The notes beneath the pieces were generated by a model, which was not told the DNA's origin, did not search any database, and saw nothing but the letters and a program-made list of their open reading frames with translations. From Anaerolineaceae bacterium (GTDB taxonomy: Bacteria > Chloroflexota > Anaerolineae > Aggregatilineales > Phototrophicaceae), in assembly GCA_020634115.1 (NCBI GenBank), contig JACKCH010000012.1:186001-250000 (forward strand): a stretch of 64,000 nt of DNA, in the 5' to 3' direction. Below, piece by piece: positions 24,625 to 33,331 of this stretch; positions within the stretch are counted from its first letter, which is position 1, and each line of letters starts with the position of its first letter. The position numbers were made by a program, and so were the translations under genes.

Positions 24625-25785
24625 CTATTTTCTGCGAAGTTCGGCAACCGGCAGGATGAATGAGAAGGTGCTGCCTTTGCCTTCTGCGGTCTGAACTTCA
24701 ATGCGGGTATTGTGACGCTCCATGATGAAGCGCACAATTGCCAGCCCGACACCGATCCCGCCACGCTGCCGGGTAGAGGCGGAGTCGATTTGGTAGAACG
24801 AGTCAAATATTTTCTCAATTTTATTGTTGGGTATGCCAATACCGCGATCAGCGATGGAAAATGATACACCATTTTCAACCGGTCGCGCCGTGACAATCAC
24901 TTTGTCTGAACTGAATTTAAGTGCGTTATCGAGTAGCATTTGGAGCGCAATGGTCAGCCCTTGCTTGTAGGCATGCACCGGCGGAAGCGTCCCCTTTAAA
25001 TCCACCACGATCCGTTCAGTATCATCTTTGTGTTCCCAACTGCGCCGTAAGTTGCGAATCGCGTAATCAATGGATTCGCGTACCAACACCGGTCCGAGGT
25101 GCTGTGAATCCATGTTCAGGCTTTCCGTTAATCGAGCGATATTATTGATAACCGCTTCCAGTCGGGTTACTGCGACCTGCGCGTATTCGATGAGAAGTTC
25201 AGTATTGCCCGCGTTTTCCGCTAGTAGCGCGACTGATGACTTCACCTGGAGCAGGGGGGTTTTGAGTTCATGCGAAACCGTGCTGACAATGGCCTCTTTG
25301 AGTAGATTGATTTCTGATACGACGCGCTGGCTGCGGACCAAGTCTATGCTGAGTTGGGTGTTTTGCGCCTGAATCTGCTGGTTCTGCTGACGTAGCGCCT
25401 TGTTCTGGTTATGCAATTTCAGAATAGTATTCAGTTGCCAGTCAAGGTAGTTATAGGGCTGAACCGGCAAAATCACATCAGCGCCGTCCAGAATATCGTT
25501 TTCAGTAGGCGAATCCGTCAGCATGATAAACAGAGGCATGTGCGATGGCTGGACTTGGCGGAGCATGTCGGCCAGGGTTCTGATACTTTGCGAACAGGTG
25601 ACCGGCGCAACGATCACATCATGCGTTTCAACATCGGATAAAGGATAGGCTGCGTCCGGCTGAAAAACACTGTTTGTCACATGGTAGATCTGGCTCAGAT
25701 GGGCCACAGCCTGTTGAAACCAATCCGGTGCTGTGGAGGTATTCAGGCTTAAAATCCGTGGTGAAACCCCGTTTTTGTGAATCAT
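24625..25785 (-). CDS. Sensor histidine kinase with receiver-like N-terminus
   Basis: A 386-residue cytoplasmic kinase. Residues about 9-118 look like a receiver fold, but I cannot see the usual acidic pocket plus phospho-Asp and Lys arrangement, so it is probably a pseudo-receiver. A coiled coil (about 122-160) leads to HisKA with His172 in SHELKTPL and an intact HATPase (LLDNALKFS, DRGIGIP, GIGVGLAIV). No TM segments are present. It is a single-gene unit; no response regulator is adjacent. The single-domain regulator at 63177 is a possible but unproven partner. Confidence 0.9.
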   Translation of the reverse strand: MIHKNGVSPRILSLNTSTAPDWFQQAVAHLSQIYHVTNSVFQPDAAYPLSDVETHDVIVAPVTCSQSIRTLADMLRQVQPSHMPLFIMLTDSPTENDILDGADVILPVQPYNYLDWQLNTILKLHNQNKALRQQNQQIQAQNTQLSIDLVRSQRVVSEINLLKEAIVSTVSHELKTPLLQVKSSVALLAENAGNTELLIEYAQVAVTRLEAVINNIARLTESLNMDSQHLGPVLVRESIDYAIRNLRRSWEHKDDTERIVVDLKGTLPPVHAYKQGLTIALQMLLDNALKFSSDKVIVTARPVENGVSFSIADRGIGIPNNKIEKIFDSFYQIDSASTRQRGGIGVGLAIVRFIMERHNTRIEVQTAEGKGSTFSFILPVAELRRK

Positions 25786-25828
25786 TCCTGGGTTCTCAAA
25801 CTCGCAAATGGTATATGGATTTACGGTT

Positions 25829-25859
25829 GAAAAATGACCGCTTAGTGATCTAAAAGCGG
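25829..25859 (-). terminator. Terminator after the HAD-DinB gene
   Basis: On the minus strand CCGCTT and AAGCGG (25859-25854 and 25843-25838) pair around a 10-base loop and are followed by TCATTTTTC. It lies 58 bases after the stop at 25917. Confidence 0.5.
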
Positions 25860-25916
25860 GCCGTATGATGTATACTTATTGTAGCGTATCACAGGTCATC
25901 CTGGGGGCAAAGTTTG

Positions 25917-27110
25917 TTATTCGCAACGTCCGAGGGTCTGACACAGTTGGTTGATATGCAAACGGTCATGCTGGGCCGTAAAATGTGCCATTTCCAGCAG
26001 CGTGGTGCGCCCAAAAATGCTGTGACGAGCCGGGCGACTCCAGTCATCCTGTTTGAAAGTTCTAACTAAGTCCAGTGTCTTCCGTCGTTCCTGGGCGAAG
26101 TCTTGCGCGGCGTCCCAACCGTCCTGGTGACAGATGCGGGCATCATGTGGGCCGGGCGGTGCCTGGGGCGGTACGAGGAAAGGGTTTGCCTGCTGCAAGA
26201 TGCGTTCCATGCGGGGACGCTGGACAGCCGCCTCGCTTTCTAGCAGGTGGCAGACGGTCTGGATGAGTGACCATTCTTCGGGGTCGGGATGCTGTTCCCA
26301 ATGATGGGGCTGAACATCCGCCAGCAGCCCAAACAACCCGCCGATATTCCCGGTAAGTTCCGGGAGTATCATGCCGGGGGAGATGGCCGGCGGTACAAGG
26401 GTTTCCAGCCAGTTGTCCTGGCTGACCCGGTGATAAAAGTCTGTCAGTGTGCCTGAGGGTATACCATTTTCGTGATGGGACTGGGCGGTGACGTGGAACA
26501 CGCTCAGACCGGCTTGTTGTGCTGGGTGCATGTCATTATTCAAGCTGTCACCCACCATGATTGCTTCATCTGGCTCAACGCCAACGCGGGCGACGATTTC
26601 AGCGTAATAGGCCGCGTGATTTTTGGTGAAGTGCATGTTTTCATTATGCGTGACCAACGCATAACTTTCGGGTGTATCCGGCAGCCCGGCCCAGGCTAAC
26701 CGGCGATAGGTGGCATCGGCTGGGTACAATGGGTTAGTAGCGATGACTACCGCGTATTTTTTTTGTTTCAGATAGTCTACCAATTCCGGTGCAATGGCTA
26801 CCGGCTGTGAGCAGGATTGCAGGTGTGGATACACTTTTGCATAAAACTGTTGAAAGGCAGCCTGGATTTCTTCTTCATCCTGGTCAATTGCCGCCTGGCG
26901 GATGATGGATAGCGCAATATCAGCATTCGTCATCACCATGTCACGCTGACCATTCATGACCGGAAGCGTTTTGAGCAACGCCTGTGATAGGGATTGTCCC
27001 CAAAGGTCGGTGAAAAAGCGGTCAATCGCTCCCAGATACGCAACGACAAACACCGAATCCGGGTTGATGAGGAGCGTATCATCCAGGTCAAGCAGGACAG
27101 CTTTAATCAT
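25917..27110 (-). CDS. HAD hydrolase fused to a DinB-like domain
   Basis: The start is ATG 27110, which overlaps the end of the upstream gene by 8 bases. The N-terminal part (about 1-225) is a HAD phosphatase with motif I DLDDTLL, motif II ATN and motif IV GDSLNND. The C-terminal part (about 245-397) is a DinB-type helical bundle with WSLIQTVCHLLESE and a His pair near the end (HFTAQHDRLHINQL). The order and size fit a real fusion, with no stop or frameshift between the parts. The substrate of the HAD part is unknown. It is translationally coupled to the small Cys-rich gene upstream. Confidence 0.85.
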   Translation of the reverse strand: MIKAVLLDLDDTLLINPDSVFVVAYLGAIDRFFTDLWGQSLSQALLKTLPVMNGQRDMVMTNADIALSIIRQAAIDQDEEEIQAAFQQFYAKVYPHLQSCSQPVAIAPELVDYLKQKKYAVVIATNPLYPADATYRRLAWAGLPDTPESYALVTHNENMHFTKNHAAYYAEIVARVGVEPDEAIMVGDSLNNDMHPAQQAGLSVFHVTAQSHHENGIPSGTLTDFYHRVSQDNWLETLVPPAISPGMILPELTGNIGGLFGLLADVQPHHWEQHPDPEEWSLIQTVCHLLESEAAVQRPRMERILQQANPFLVPPQAPPGPHDARICHQDGWDAAQDFAQERRKTLDLVRTFKQDDWSRPARHSIFGRTTLLEMAHFTAQHDRLHINQLCQTLGRCE

Positions 27111-27465
27111 CGTCGTTTGTGTCCTCAAGTGCGCGCCGAAAAACGTCTAACCCAGGCCGTTCAGCATTACATTTGGGGCAGCCAATATGCGGGTCTTCTA
27201 TCGGAACATGGTGTTTTAGGCAGGATGCTGCCACTTCAACTCGCCTGCCGAATCCCAGAATGCCCGATTTGATTGTGAGGGTCAAAAGCATGTCTGGGCT
27301 GGCATTCGCGTTTAGAATGTCTGGCACTGGGCAGCGGGCGCAGTCTTCGGGGCGCCAGCGAGTCGTGTCGGGGTTTTCGCTATTCAGGCGGCATTCCTGA
27401 GCGTGATGGCCTCGGTGAAAGTCCTGATAGTAGTGACGGCATTCTTTTCCGGCGGGGGTACGCAT
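27103..27465 (-). CDS. Small Cys/His-rich protein, probably metal-binding
   Basis: A 120-residue protein preceded by GGAGGTGAT, close to a perfect anti-Shine-Dalgarno match. Seven cysteines are arranged as CRHY, one after HHAQE, CARC, a single Cys and a final CPKC. Several histidines near the first Cys pair (HYYQDFHRGHHAQEC) suggest two zinc- or iron-binding sites. No TM segment or signal peptide is present. I do not recognise a named family. It lies between dinG and the HAD-DinB fusion, 18 bases after the former and overlapping the latter, so all three are likely cotranscribed. Confidence 0.72.
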   Translation of the reverse strand: MRTPAGKECRHYYQDFHRGHHAQECRLNSENPDTTRWRPEDCARCPVPDILNANASPDMLLTLTIKSGILGFGRRVEVAASCLKHHVPIEDPHIGCPKCNAERPGLDVFRRALEDTNDDD

Positions 27466-27483
27466 ACATCACCTCCAATGCAG

Positions 27484-30279
27484 TTATGGCCGGTTCAGCC
27501 ACTCGCGGGCGGCCTCCGGTAGGGTATTCAGTGGGCCATGTTGAGTCGTGAAGTCTGGCAGGGATTCTAAGAAATTCATCCCATAGCTCTTACTGACAAT
27601 ACGTCGATCAAAGATGGCGACAATTCCCCGATCTTCACGGGTACGAATCAACCGACCAAAGCCCTGACGGAAGCGTAAGATGGCCTCCGGGATGGTGTAC
27701 TCGTTAAAAGCGGATTCATAGGTTTCAGACCGGGCGGCGAAAACCGGGTCGGTTGGTACGGCGAAGGGCAGCCGGACAATCACTAATGCGCTGAGGGCCT
27801 CACCGGGAATATCCACGCCCTCCCAGAAACTCTTTGTGCCGAGCAAGACCGCTTTCTCGGTGGATTTGAACCCGTCCAGCAGTGCTTGGCGGCTGCTGCC
27901 GTCACTTTGGTCGTATACGGTGATGTTACCCAAAGCGAGGCGCGGGCTGATCGCCTGGGCGGTCTGCCGCAGGTGGGCGTAGCTGGTGAACAGTACCAGG
28001 ACACGGCCTTCCAGCGCGGCAGCCAGTTCGATAATGCCACGCTCAACAGCGTGCTGATAATTTTGGCGATCATTGGGTTCGGGCATGTCGCTCGGCAGAA
28101 ACACCAGTGTCGAGTTTTTGTAGTCAAAAGGTGTACCAACATCCATATTGCTGACATCCTGCGCGGATAGGCGTTCCTCAACGTAGTTGAAATTGCCGTT
28201 GGTCTGCAACGTGGCGCTGGTGACGATAATGGAATTTTTCGCGTTCCACAGGTATTGTTCAACCAACGGGCCAACGTGCAGTGGGGCCGTATTGATGGAT
28301 AAGTAACTCAGGTTTTGCCCGCTGTTCAGCCAGTAAATGCCGTTGGGGTCAGGGTCAGTGACAAAAGCCTGAATTTGCCGGTTCGCATCGCTCAGGTAGT
28401 GGGCGGCGGTGATGGTGCTGTTCACCAGGTCGGCGAAGTCCGGGATGTCATATTTCTGCAAGCGATCCAGCGCACTTGCCAGACGTTCCATCGCGCCGCT
28501 GAGGGCGTCGAAGAACTGCTGGAGCGTATGCCACTGCGCCTCAATGTGCATAAAGCCGTTCTGAAGCCGTGCCTGGGGCGTAATGCGAATCTGGGTGGCA
28601 TATTCGCCCCCGGACTCATGATTGGTGGATTCTTTGAAGTATGTCCGCAGCGCCTCGAACAACCCGCTGATATGCACTCGCATTGCACCGGAGGCCTGGG
28701 TAATGGTTTCGATAAATACGTTCAGCCGCTGGTAATCTTTGGCGGGTATAGCGTTCTGGGTGCTGCTGAGTAGGGCGCCGAGCAGCCCGCGCTGGGGCGT
28801 CCCCAGGTCGGCCAGGCGGCGCTGTAAGGTGGCTTCGTCCAGCCAGAAGGTGAGCGCGTTAGTGGTCGCGTCTTCCAGGTGATGGCCTTCGTCTATGACC
28901 AGATACCGATAGCGGGGCAGTACCTGGTTTTCGGTCATGGCGTCGGAAATCAGGAGCGCATGGTTGATGACGATCAGATGCGCCGATTCAGCGGCTTTCC
29001 GGGCGCGGTAGAACGGGCAGATGCCGTCCATTTGTGATTTACACTGTTCGATACCGCAGCCCTCGTCCTCGGCGCTGAGTCGTCCCCAGGTATCCTGTTC
29101 GATTGGGCCACGCAGGCTGATTTCTCCCCGATCACCGGTTTTGCTCTCTAACAGCCAGACCAGAATCTTCGCCAGGGTACGCAGCGCGTCCACATGCGTA
29201 GGCTGGCGGCGGCGGGCGATTGCCAGGCGGCGCGGGCATAGATAGTTGCTGCGTCCTTTGAGGACAACCGCTTTGAAGGGGGTATCCAGGATTTCCGCGA
29301 GTTTGGGAAGGTCTTTGTCAATAAGCTGTTCTTGCAGGTTGATCGTGTTGGTGGAGATGACGACACGCTCACGATTCTGGGTCGCCCACAGGATAGACGG
29401 AATGAGGTAGGCGATAGATTTCCCCGTGCCGGTTCCGGCTTCAATGAAGGCGTGCTGTGAGGTGTTGAAAAACTCCGTAATTGCAGTCGCCATTGCGATT
29501 TGCTGGTCGCGCTTTTCGTAACCTTCGAGTCGTTGTGCCATTACGCCTGAATCCCCCAAAATCTCCGTAACAGTGTTGGGGGCAATCGGGATGATTTCTT
29601 CTGAGGGGCGCAGCGTCTCTTTTTCGACGGCGTGAATCTCGAACAACGGGTAAAGAACGGATGTGTTGGTTTGGGTCTGGCCGCTGGTTTGCTGCTCCTG
29701 AAGCGCGGCTTCAAAGGTAGGGCGGGCGTCCCATTCCAGCCCTTTAGCGAGCGAGACAATCTCACGCAACGTGGGGTGGGGCAGGGCAAGCGCCTTTTCC
29801 CATAACATCCAGTAGAGCAGGGCGGTTGCGCGGGCGTCATCCAGGGCGCGGTGTGCATTTTCCAGGTCTATCTGAATTTGCTGCGCTAGACTCGACAGCG
29901 TATAGCGCGGTGCGCGGGGGAGCAGGACGGAGGCCAACTCATAAGTATCAATCTGAACGTTATCCCGCAGGATTCCCTGGCGCTGCAAAAACCCGGTGTC
30001 GAAGCGCACATTGTGGCCGATTATCGGGGCAGTGCCGACAAAAGAGACGACCTGAGATAGGACCGACCCCAGCGCGGGAGCATGGGTTACGTCTTCGTTA
30101 CGGATGCCTGTGATGTGGGTGATATAGGCCGGGATCGAGCGATCAGGATGAACCAGTGTGCCAAATTCCTCGACAATCTGGCCGTCTACCAGACGAACTG
30201 CGCCGACTTCTATAATCGCGTCGCTTTCGGCGGAAAGGCCGGTTGTTTCCAAATCCAAAGCGACTAATTCGCCGCGCAT
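27484..30279 (-). CDS. dinG: DinG-type DNA helicase with N-terminal DnaQ-like exonuclease
   Basis: I start this gene at ATG 30279, with TTGGAG 8 bases upstream; the open frame reaches TTG 30327. The 931-residue protein begins with a DEDDh exonuclease domain (ALDLETTG; HNVRFDTGF; HRALDDARA) as in Bacillus DinG. An XPD/DinG superfamily 2 helicase follows: Walker A EAGTGTGKS, a four-Cys region (YLCPRRL to GCGIEQCKSQMDGIC) expected to hold a 4Fe-4S cluster, DEGHH for Walker B, and a C-terminal QGFGRLIR motif VI. Most Bacillus-type DinG proteins lack the Fe-S Cys, so having both the exonuclease and the cluster ligands is notable. It has its own -10 element at 30335-30340. Confidence 0.93.
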   Translation of the reverse strand: MRGELVALDLETTGLSAESDAIIEVGAVRLVDGQIVEEFGTLVHPDRSIPAYITHITGIRNEDVTHAPALGSVLSQVVSFVGTAPIIGHNVRFDTGFLQRQGILRDNVQIDTYELASVLLPRAPRYTLSSLAQQIQIDLENAHRALDDARATALLYWMLWEKALALPHPTLREIVSLAKGLEWDARPTFEAALQEQQTSGQTQTNTSVLYPLFEIHAVEKETLRPSEEIIPIAPNTVTEILGDSGVMAQRLEGYEKRDQQIAMATAITEFFNTSQHAFIEAGTGTGKSIAYLIPSILWATQNRERVVISTNTINLQEQLIDKDLPKLAEILDTPFKAVVLKGRSNYLCPRRLAIARRRQPTHVDALRTLAKILVWLLESKTGDRGEISLRGPIEQDTWGRLSAEDEGCGIEQCKSQMDGICPFYRARKAAESAHLIVINHALLISDAMTENQVLPRYRYLVIDEGHHLEDATTNALTFWLDEATLQRRLADLGTPQRGLLGALLSSTQNAIPAKDYQRLNVFIETITQASGAMRVHISGLFEALRTYFKESTNHESGGEYATQIRITPQARLQNGFMHIEAQWHTLQQFFDALSGAMERLASALDRLQKYDIPDFADLVNSTITAAHYLSDANRQIQAFVTDPDPNGIYWLNSGQNLSYLSINTAPLHVGPLVEQYLWNAKNSIIVTSATLQTNGNFNYVEERLSAQDVSNMDVGTPFDYKNSTLVFLPSDMPEPNDRQNYQHAVERGIIELAAALEGRVLVLFTSYAHLRQTAQAISPRLALGNITVYDQSDGSSRQALLDGFKSTEKAVLLGTKSFWEGVDIPGEALSALVIVRLPFAVPTDPVFAARSETYESAFNEYTIPEAILRFRQGFGRLIRTREDRGIVAIFDRRIVSKSYGMNFLESLPDFTTQHGPLNTLPEAAREWLNRP

Positions 30280-30334
30280 AATTCGCTCCAATTCTGGTGA
30301 GTCGGGTATTGATTTCTGAACCCGCAAAAACCGA

Positions 30335-30343
30335 AGTATAGCA
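30335..30343 (-). promoter_or_regulatory. Extended -10 element TGCTATACT before dinG
   Basis: TGC-TATACT reads on the minus strand from 30343 to 30335, about 55 bases before the dinG start. The expected -35 would overlap the T tract of the preceding terminator and matches the consensus poorly. Confidence 0.45.
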
Positions 30344-30354
30344 TACCCCGTGAC

Positions 30355-30387
30355 AATAAAAATACCCCTACCACAGGGCAGGGGTAG
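30355..30387 (-). terminator. Rho-independent terminator of the phosphate-binding-like gene
   Basis: On the minus strand TACCCCT and AGGGGTA (30386-30380 and 30369-30363) form a stem with a 10-base loop, followed by TTTTTATT. It separates this gene from dinG. Confidence 0.7.
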
Positions 30388-30408
30388 CCAATGAAAATAC
30401 GTTCTAAT

Positions 30409-32328
30409 TTAGTTGCCGGCTTCGGCAGTGGCTTCCGGTTCAACCGTTGCTTCTGGTTCCGCCGTCGCCTCCGGGGTAATTTCCGCAGCGGTTTGGGCAG
30501 CCATCGCTCCATTGAACGCCTGTTGCAGGGCGTCACGCAGAGCAGGCAGGTCGCCGAAGGAGATACCTGTGAGCCGGTTGGCGGCAAACTGATCATAATT
30601 GTCGTCCATGAACAGATACCACAGGAACGACTGTATGTCTGGGCGAACCAGTGCAGCCATATTGACATCCAGTTGAGCCGGTCTGGTGAGGGCATAGCTG
30701 CCATTCGCGATGGTCTGTTCACTGGGCGCTACACAGCCGCTGCCACTATCCACACTCACAAGCTGGATATTGGCCTGATTGTTCGCCAGGACTCGTTGAT
30801 AATCCTGCCAGCTCATGAAGGTCAGCCCGCCTTCTACATTGGCGGTGGCGGCCGCACGGTACAGCGGGTCACGGTTAACCTGTGTATCGGCACGCGCCGG
30901 GACATCTACCCCAGCGGATTGAATCATGAGTAGGTCAGTAGTGCTATCGCCCGCGAGTGGCTGGAACAGGGTCATGTCGGTACTTGGGAAGGTGCTATCC
31001 ACCTGATCCCAGGTTGTGACCGTGTTGGTAGAAGCGGCGCTCCAGGCGGTAGTGAGTTGTTCAGTGGTCAGGCATGATAGGAAATCCGTGTTCGCATTTG
31101 CCAGCAGGACAACGGCTTCGCTTCCCAGGTCAACGCTGAATGTCGTAATGTTGTTGGCTTCGCAGTTCGTTTTGGCGTCATCCGAAAGCCCGTTATAAGT
31201 GACGATCATGTCTGTCTCGCCGTTACACAGCCGACGGAAACCGGCGCTTTCGCCATCCAGGGTCGGTGTGATGGTGACGCCCGGGTAAAACGTCGTAAAG
31301 GACTGTATTGTTGATGTGAGGTAGGTTCCGGCAACAGTCGCCCCGGCAATGTTAATGACCCCGGAGACATCAGCAGGGATTTCAAAAGTGGAGTTGTCGG
31401 CGGTGAACTGGTTTACCGTTTCATCACCTGCCAGTGAAGCTATATTGCGAGTATACATTTCTTCACTAGGCGGAACCAGCCCCAGGCTCGTGAGTGTGTC
31501 GGCGCTCTCTGGGCCGGTGACGACTGCGATGAGGTCAGATAATCCCACTGTATCCAGGCTTGCCCGGTTTACATAGAGGATCAGGAAGCCACCGCCATCA
31601 TACAGACGGTTTTCAACAGCCGCCCCCGAAGGAGCCTGACAGCCAACCACGTCGTTGCTGTTCACCATAAGGATCTGCACTTTATCCACGGCAGCTTCAG
31701 CATCAGGAAGAGGAACCGCGCCAATAGCCCCGGAAGTGTTTTCGACACTGCTCAGGACGGTTGCTGAATCACTCAACTGCGCATCGGAACGCAGGCCATC
31801 GCCACCCACAATCCCGTCGAGATCATTGAACGCGACTGTGTTTTGGACAGGTGCAAAAACGGTCAGCGGCAGGTCAGGGTAATCCGCGTTGACTTGATTC
31901 CAGTTGGTGATGTTTCCGGCAGCACTGGGCGCAAACAGTGTGTCCAGGTCTGCCGTCGTGAGGCACGAGACAAAATTCACATCCGGGTTGGCGATCAGCG
32001 CGATGATATGGGTGCCAATCACTAGTTCGGAGGCTGTAATACCGTTTTCCTGGCAGGCTGTGCCTTCTTCGGCGGTGACTGGCCGATCAGCGGCAGTGAT
32101 GTCCACCTGCCCCTGGCAAAACTGGCTAAAACCACTGGTAGTGCCAGTCACGGTGGAATTCAGAGTAATGTCGCTCCCTGCATTGGTGGTCAGATTCTCC
32201 AGCACTGGAAGAACAATGGCCGACCCAACCGCAGTGATTTCAGTCGTATCCTGAGCGTACAGGGAATTGGCAATAATCAGGAGCGCAAGCAGGATAAGAA
32301 TCCCGACCTGTCGCTTAAATAAACTCAT
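30409..32328 (-). CDS. Exported protein with two tandem phosphate-binding-like (PstS-type) domains
   Basis: A 639-residue protein preceded by AAGGAG. It has a signal peptide (about 1-25, cleavage after LYA), two halves of about 280 residues each (about 29-305 and 325-600) and a Glu/Ala/Thr/Pro repeat tail (ATAEPEATVEPE type). Both halves show the same elements: a VxGS/AGA start, SGFSQFCQG or AGFRRLCNG, and FVSCLTT or FLSCLTT followed by a W-x-Q-V motif. This indicates an internal duplication of a periplasmic-binding-protein fold (PBP_like_2, PstS relatives). No pst transporter genes are adjacent, so it may bind phosphate or another ligand at the surface rather than feed a permease here. Confidence 0.85.
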   Translation of the reverse strand: MSLFKRQVGILILLALLIIANSLYAQDTTEITAVGSAIVLPVLENLTTNAGSDITLNSTVTGTTSGFSQFCQGQVDITAADRPVTAEEGTACQENGITASELVIGTHIIALIANPDVNFVSCLTTADLDTLFAPSAAGNITNWNQVNADYPDLPLTVFAPVQNTVAFNDLDGIVGGDGLRSDAQLSDSATVLSSVENTSGAIGAVPLPDAEAAVDKVQILMVNSNDVVGCQAPSGAAVENRLYDGGGFLILYVNRASLDTVGLSDLIAVVTGPESADTLTSLGLVPPSEEMYTRNIASLAGDETVNQFTADNSTFEIPADVSGVINIAGATVAGTYLTSTIQSFTTFYPGVTITPTLDGESAGFRRLCNGETDMIVTYNGLSDDAKTNCEANNITTFSVDLGSEAVVLLANANTDFLSCLTTEQLTTAWSAASTNTVTTWDQVDSTFPSTDMTLFQPLAGDSTTDLLMIQSAGVDVPARADTQVNRDPLYRAAATANVEGGLTFMSWQDYQRVLANNQANIQLVSVDSGSGCVAPSEQTIANGSYALTRPAQLDVNMAALVRPDIQSFLWYLFMDDNYDQFAANRLTGISFGDLPALRDALQQAFNGAMAAQTAAEITPEATAEPEATVEPEATAEAGN

Positions 32329-32478
32329 AACCCGATCTCCTTACGAAAAGCAGCACGTTGTTAGACAATTAGCGGTGTGATTGTACCGTTCTGTGGTCAA
32401 TTGTCCAGCCACACTTTCCCTGTCATAGTAGAAGCGGTATGATTAGCGGATTGATTGAGTCGGCACAGGCGGGACACC

Positions 32479-32901
32479 ATGCCACAACCGGAACAGACGA
32501 TTTACGCGATGGTTGGGGGAGACTCAACTTTCCAAAAACTGGTGGATATTTTTTACGCGCGGGTGGTTGCGGATGATAAACTGCGGGAGATGTTCCCGGA
32601 CGATATTGAGCCGGGTAAACACTGGCAGTTTCTCTTTCTGACACAGTATTTCGGCGGGCCGCATCGTTATGCCGATGAACGTGGACATCCTCGACTGCGA
32701 ATGCGCCACCAACCTTTTTTAATTGATACAGATGCGCGTGATCGCTGGCTTCAATACATGCTGGCCGCGATTGATGAGGTGGGCATTAGGGAACCAGCAC
32801 GCGGGGTTATGCGCGAGTATTTCGAGCGTGCCGCCGCATTTATGGTGAATGCTGAATCGTCAGCGGAGAATATCATGCAGTGGCGGGGTGAGCATGAGTA
32901 A
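32479..32901 (+). CDS. Truncated haemoglobin (group II, trHbO-like)
   Basis: I start this gene at ATG 32479, preceded by AGGCGGGA; the open frame extends to 32455. The 140-residue protein contains the hallmark group II string FPDDIEPGKHWQFLF, then QYFGGP, RGHPRLRMRH and PFLI; the last His is the expected proximal haem ligand. Proteins of this type bind oxygen or NO. A TATGAT 35-40 bases upstream with a weak TTTCCC at 17-base spacing could be its promoter. It overlaps the next gene by 8 bases. Confidence 0.93.
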   Translation: MPQPEQTIYAMVGGDSTFQKLVDIFYARVVADDKLREMFPDDIEPGKHWQFLFLTQYFGGPHRYADERGHPRLRMRHQPFLIDTDARDRWLQYMLAAIDEVGIREPARGVMREYFERAAAFMVNAESSAENIMQWRGEHE

Positions 32902-33301
32902 GCGTACGAAAAGACCAAAAGCGAAATCGGCTAAAGTCCCCGCAAAATCCCTGGTTGTGCGTGCGGTAGAGTGGATTGTCAGATTGCCCCGCCTGGTGCG
33001 GATCATCATGGTGGGGGTGTTTGCAATTGCCGTGACCTTTGCGGTTAGCCCAGTGGTTGATGAGCTATATCTTCGCTGGCTATTTGACGATTCGACGGTG
33101 ATTCTACCTTCTATCATCACGGTAGTGATCGGGATGGTAGTGTATATTATAGGATGGTTACTGGTTGTGGGGAGTGCCGGGGAGACGCCACGCGCCCGGC
33201 CAGTGGTTTTGCTATACTGCCTATTGGGTATCCTGGCGGTGGTGCTGGCGGTGGCCGCACTATTGCCTGGATTGAACGGTGAGAATTTTTCGATTTCCTG
33301 A
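32894..33301 (+). CDS. Small membrane protein coupled to the haemoglobin gene
   Basis: The start at ATG 32894 lies inside the end of the globin gene. The 135-residue product has a strongly basic N-terminus (SKRTKRPKAKSAK) and three predicted TM segments (about 36-53, 72-92 and 104-123). I recognise no family. Overlap with the globin gene indicates coupled translation, so a role at the membrane together with the haem protein is possible but not shown. Confidence 0.75.
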   Translation: MSKRTKRPKAKSAKVPAKSLVVRAVEWIVRLPRLVRIIMVGVFAIAVTFAVSPVVDELYLRWLFDDSTVILPSIITVVIGMVVYIIGWLLVVGSAGETPRARPVVLLYCLLGILAVVLAVAALLPGLNGENFSIS

Positions 33302-33331
33302 TTCCTGTTTGAGACTAAGCTGAGGAAGGAT

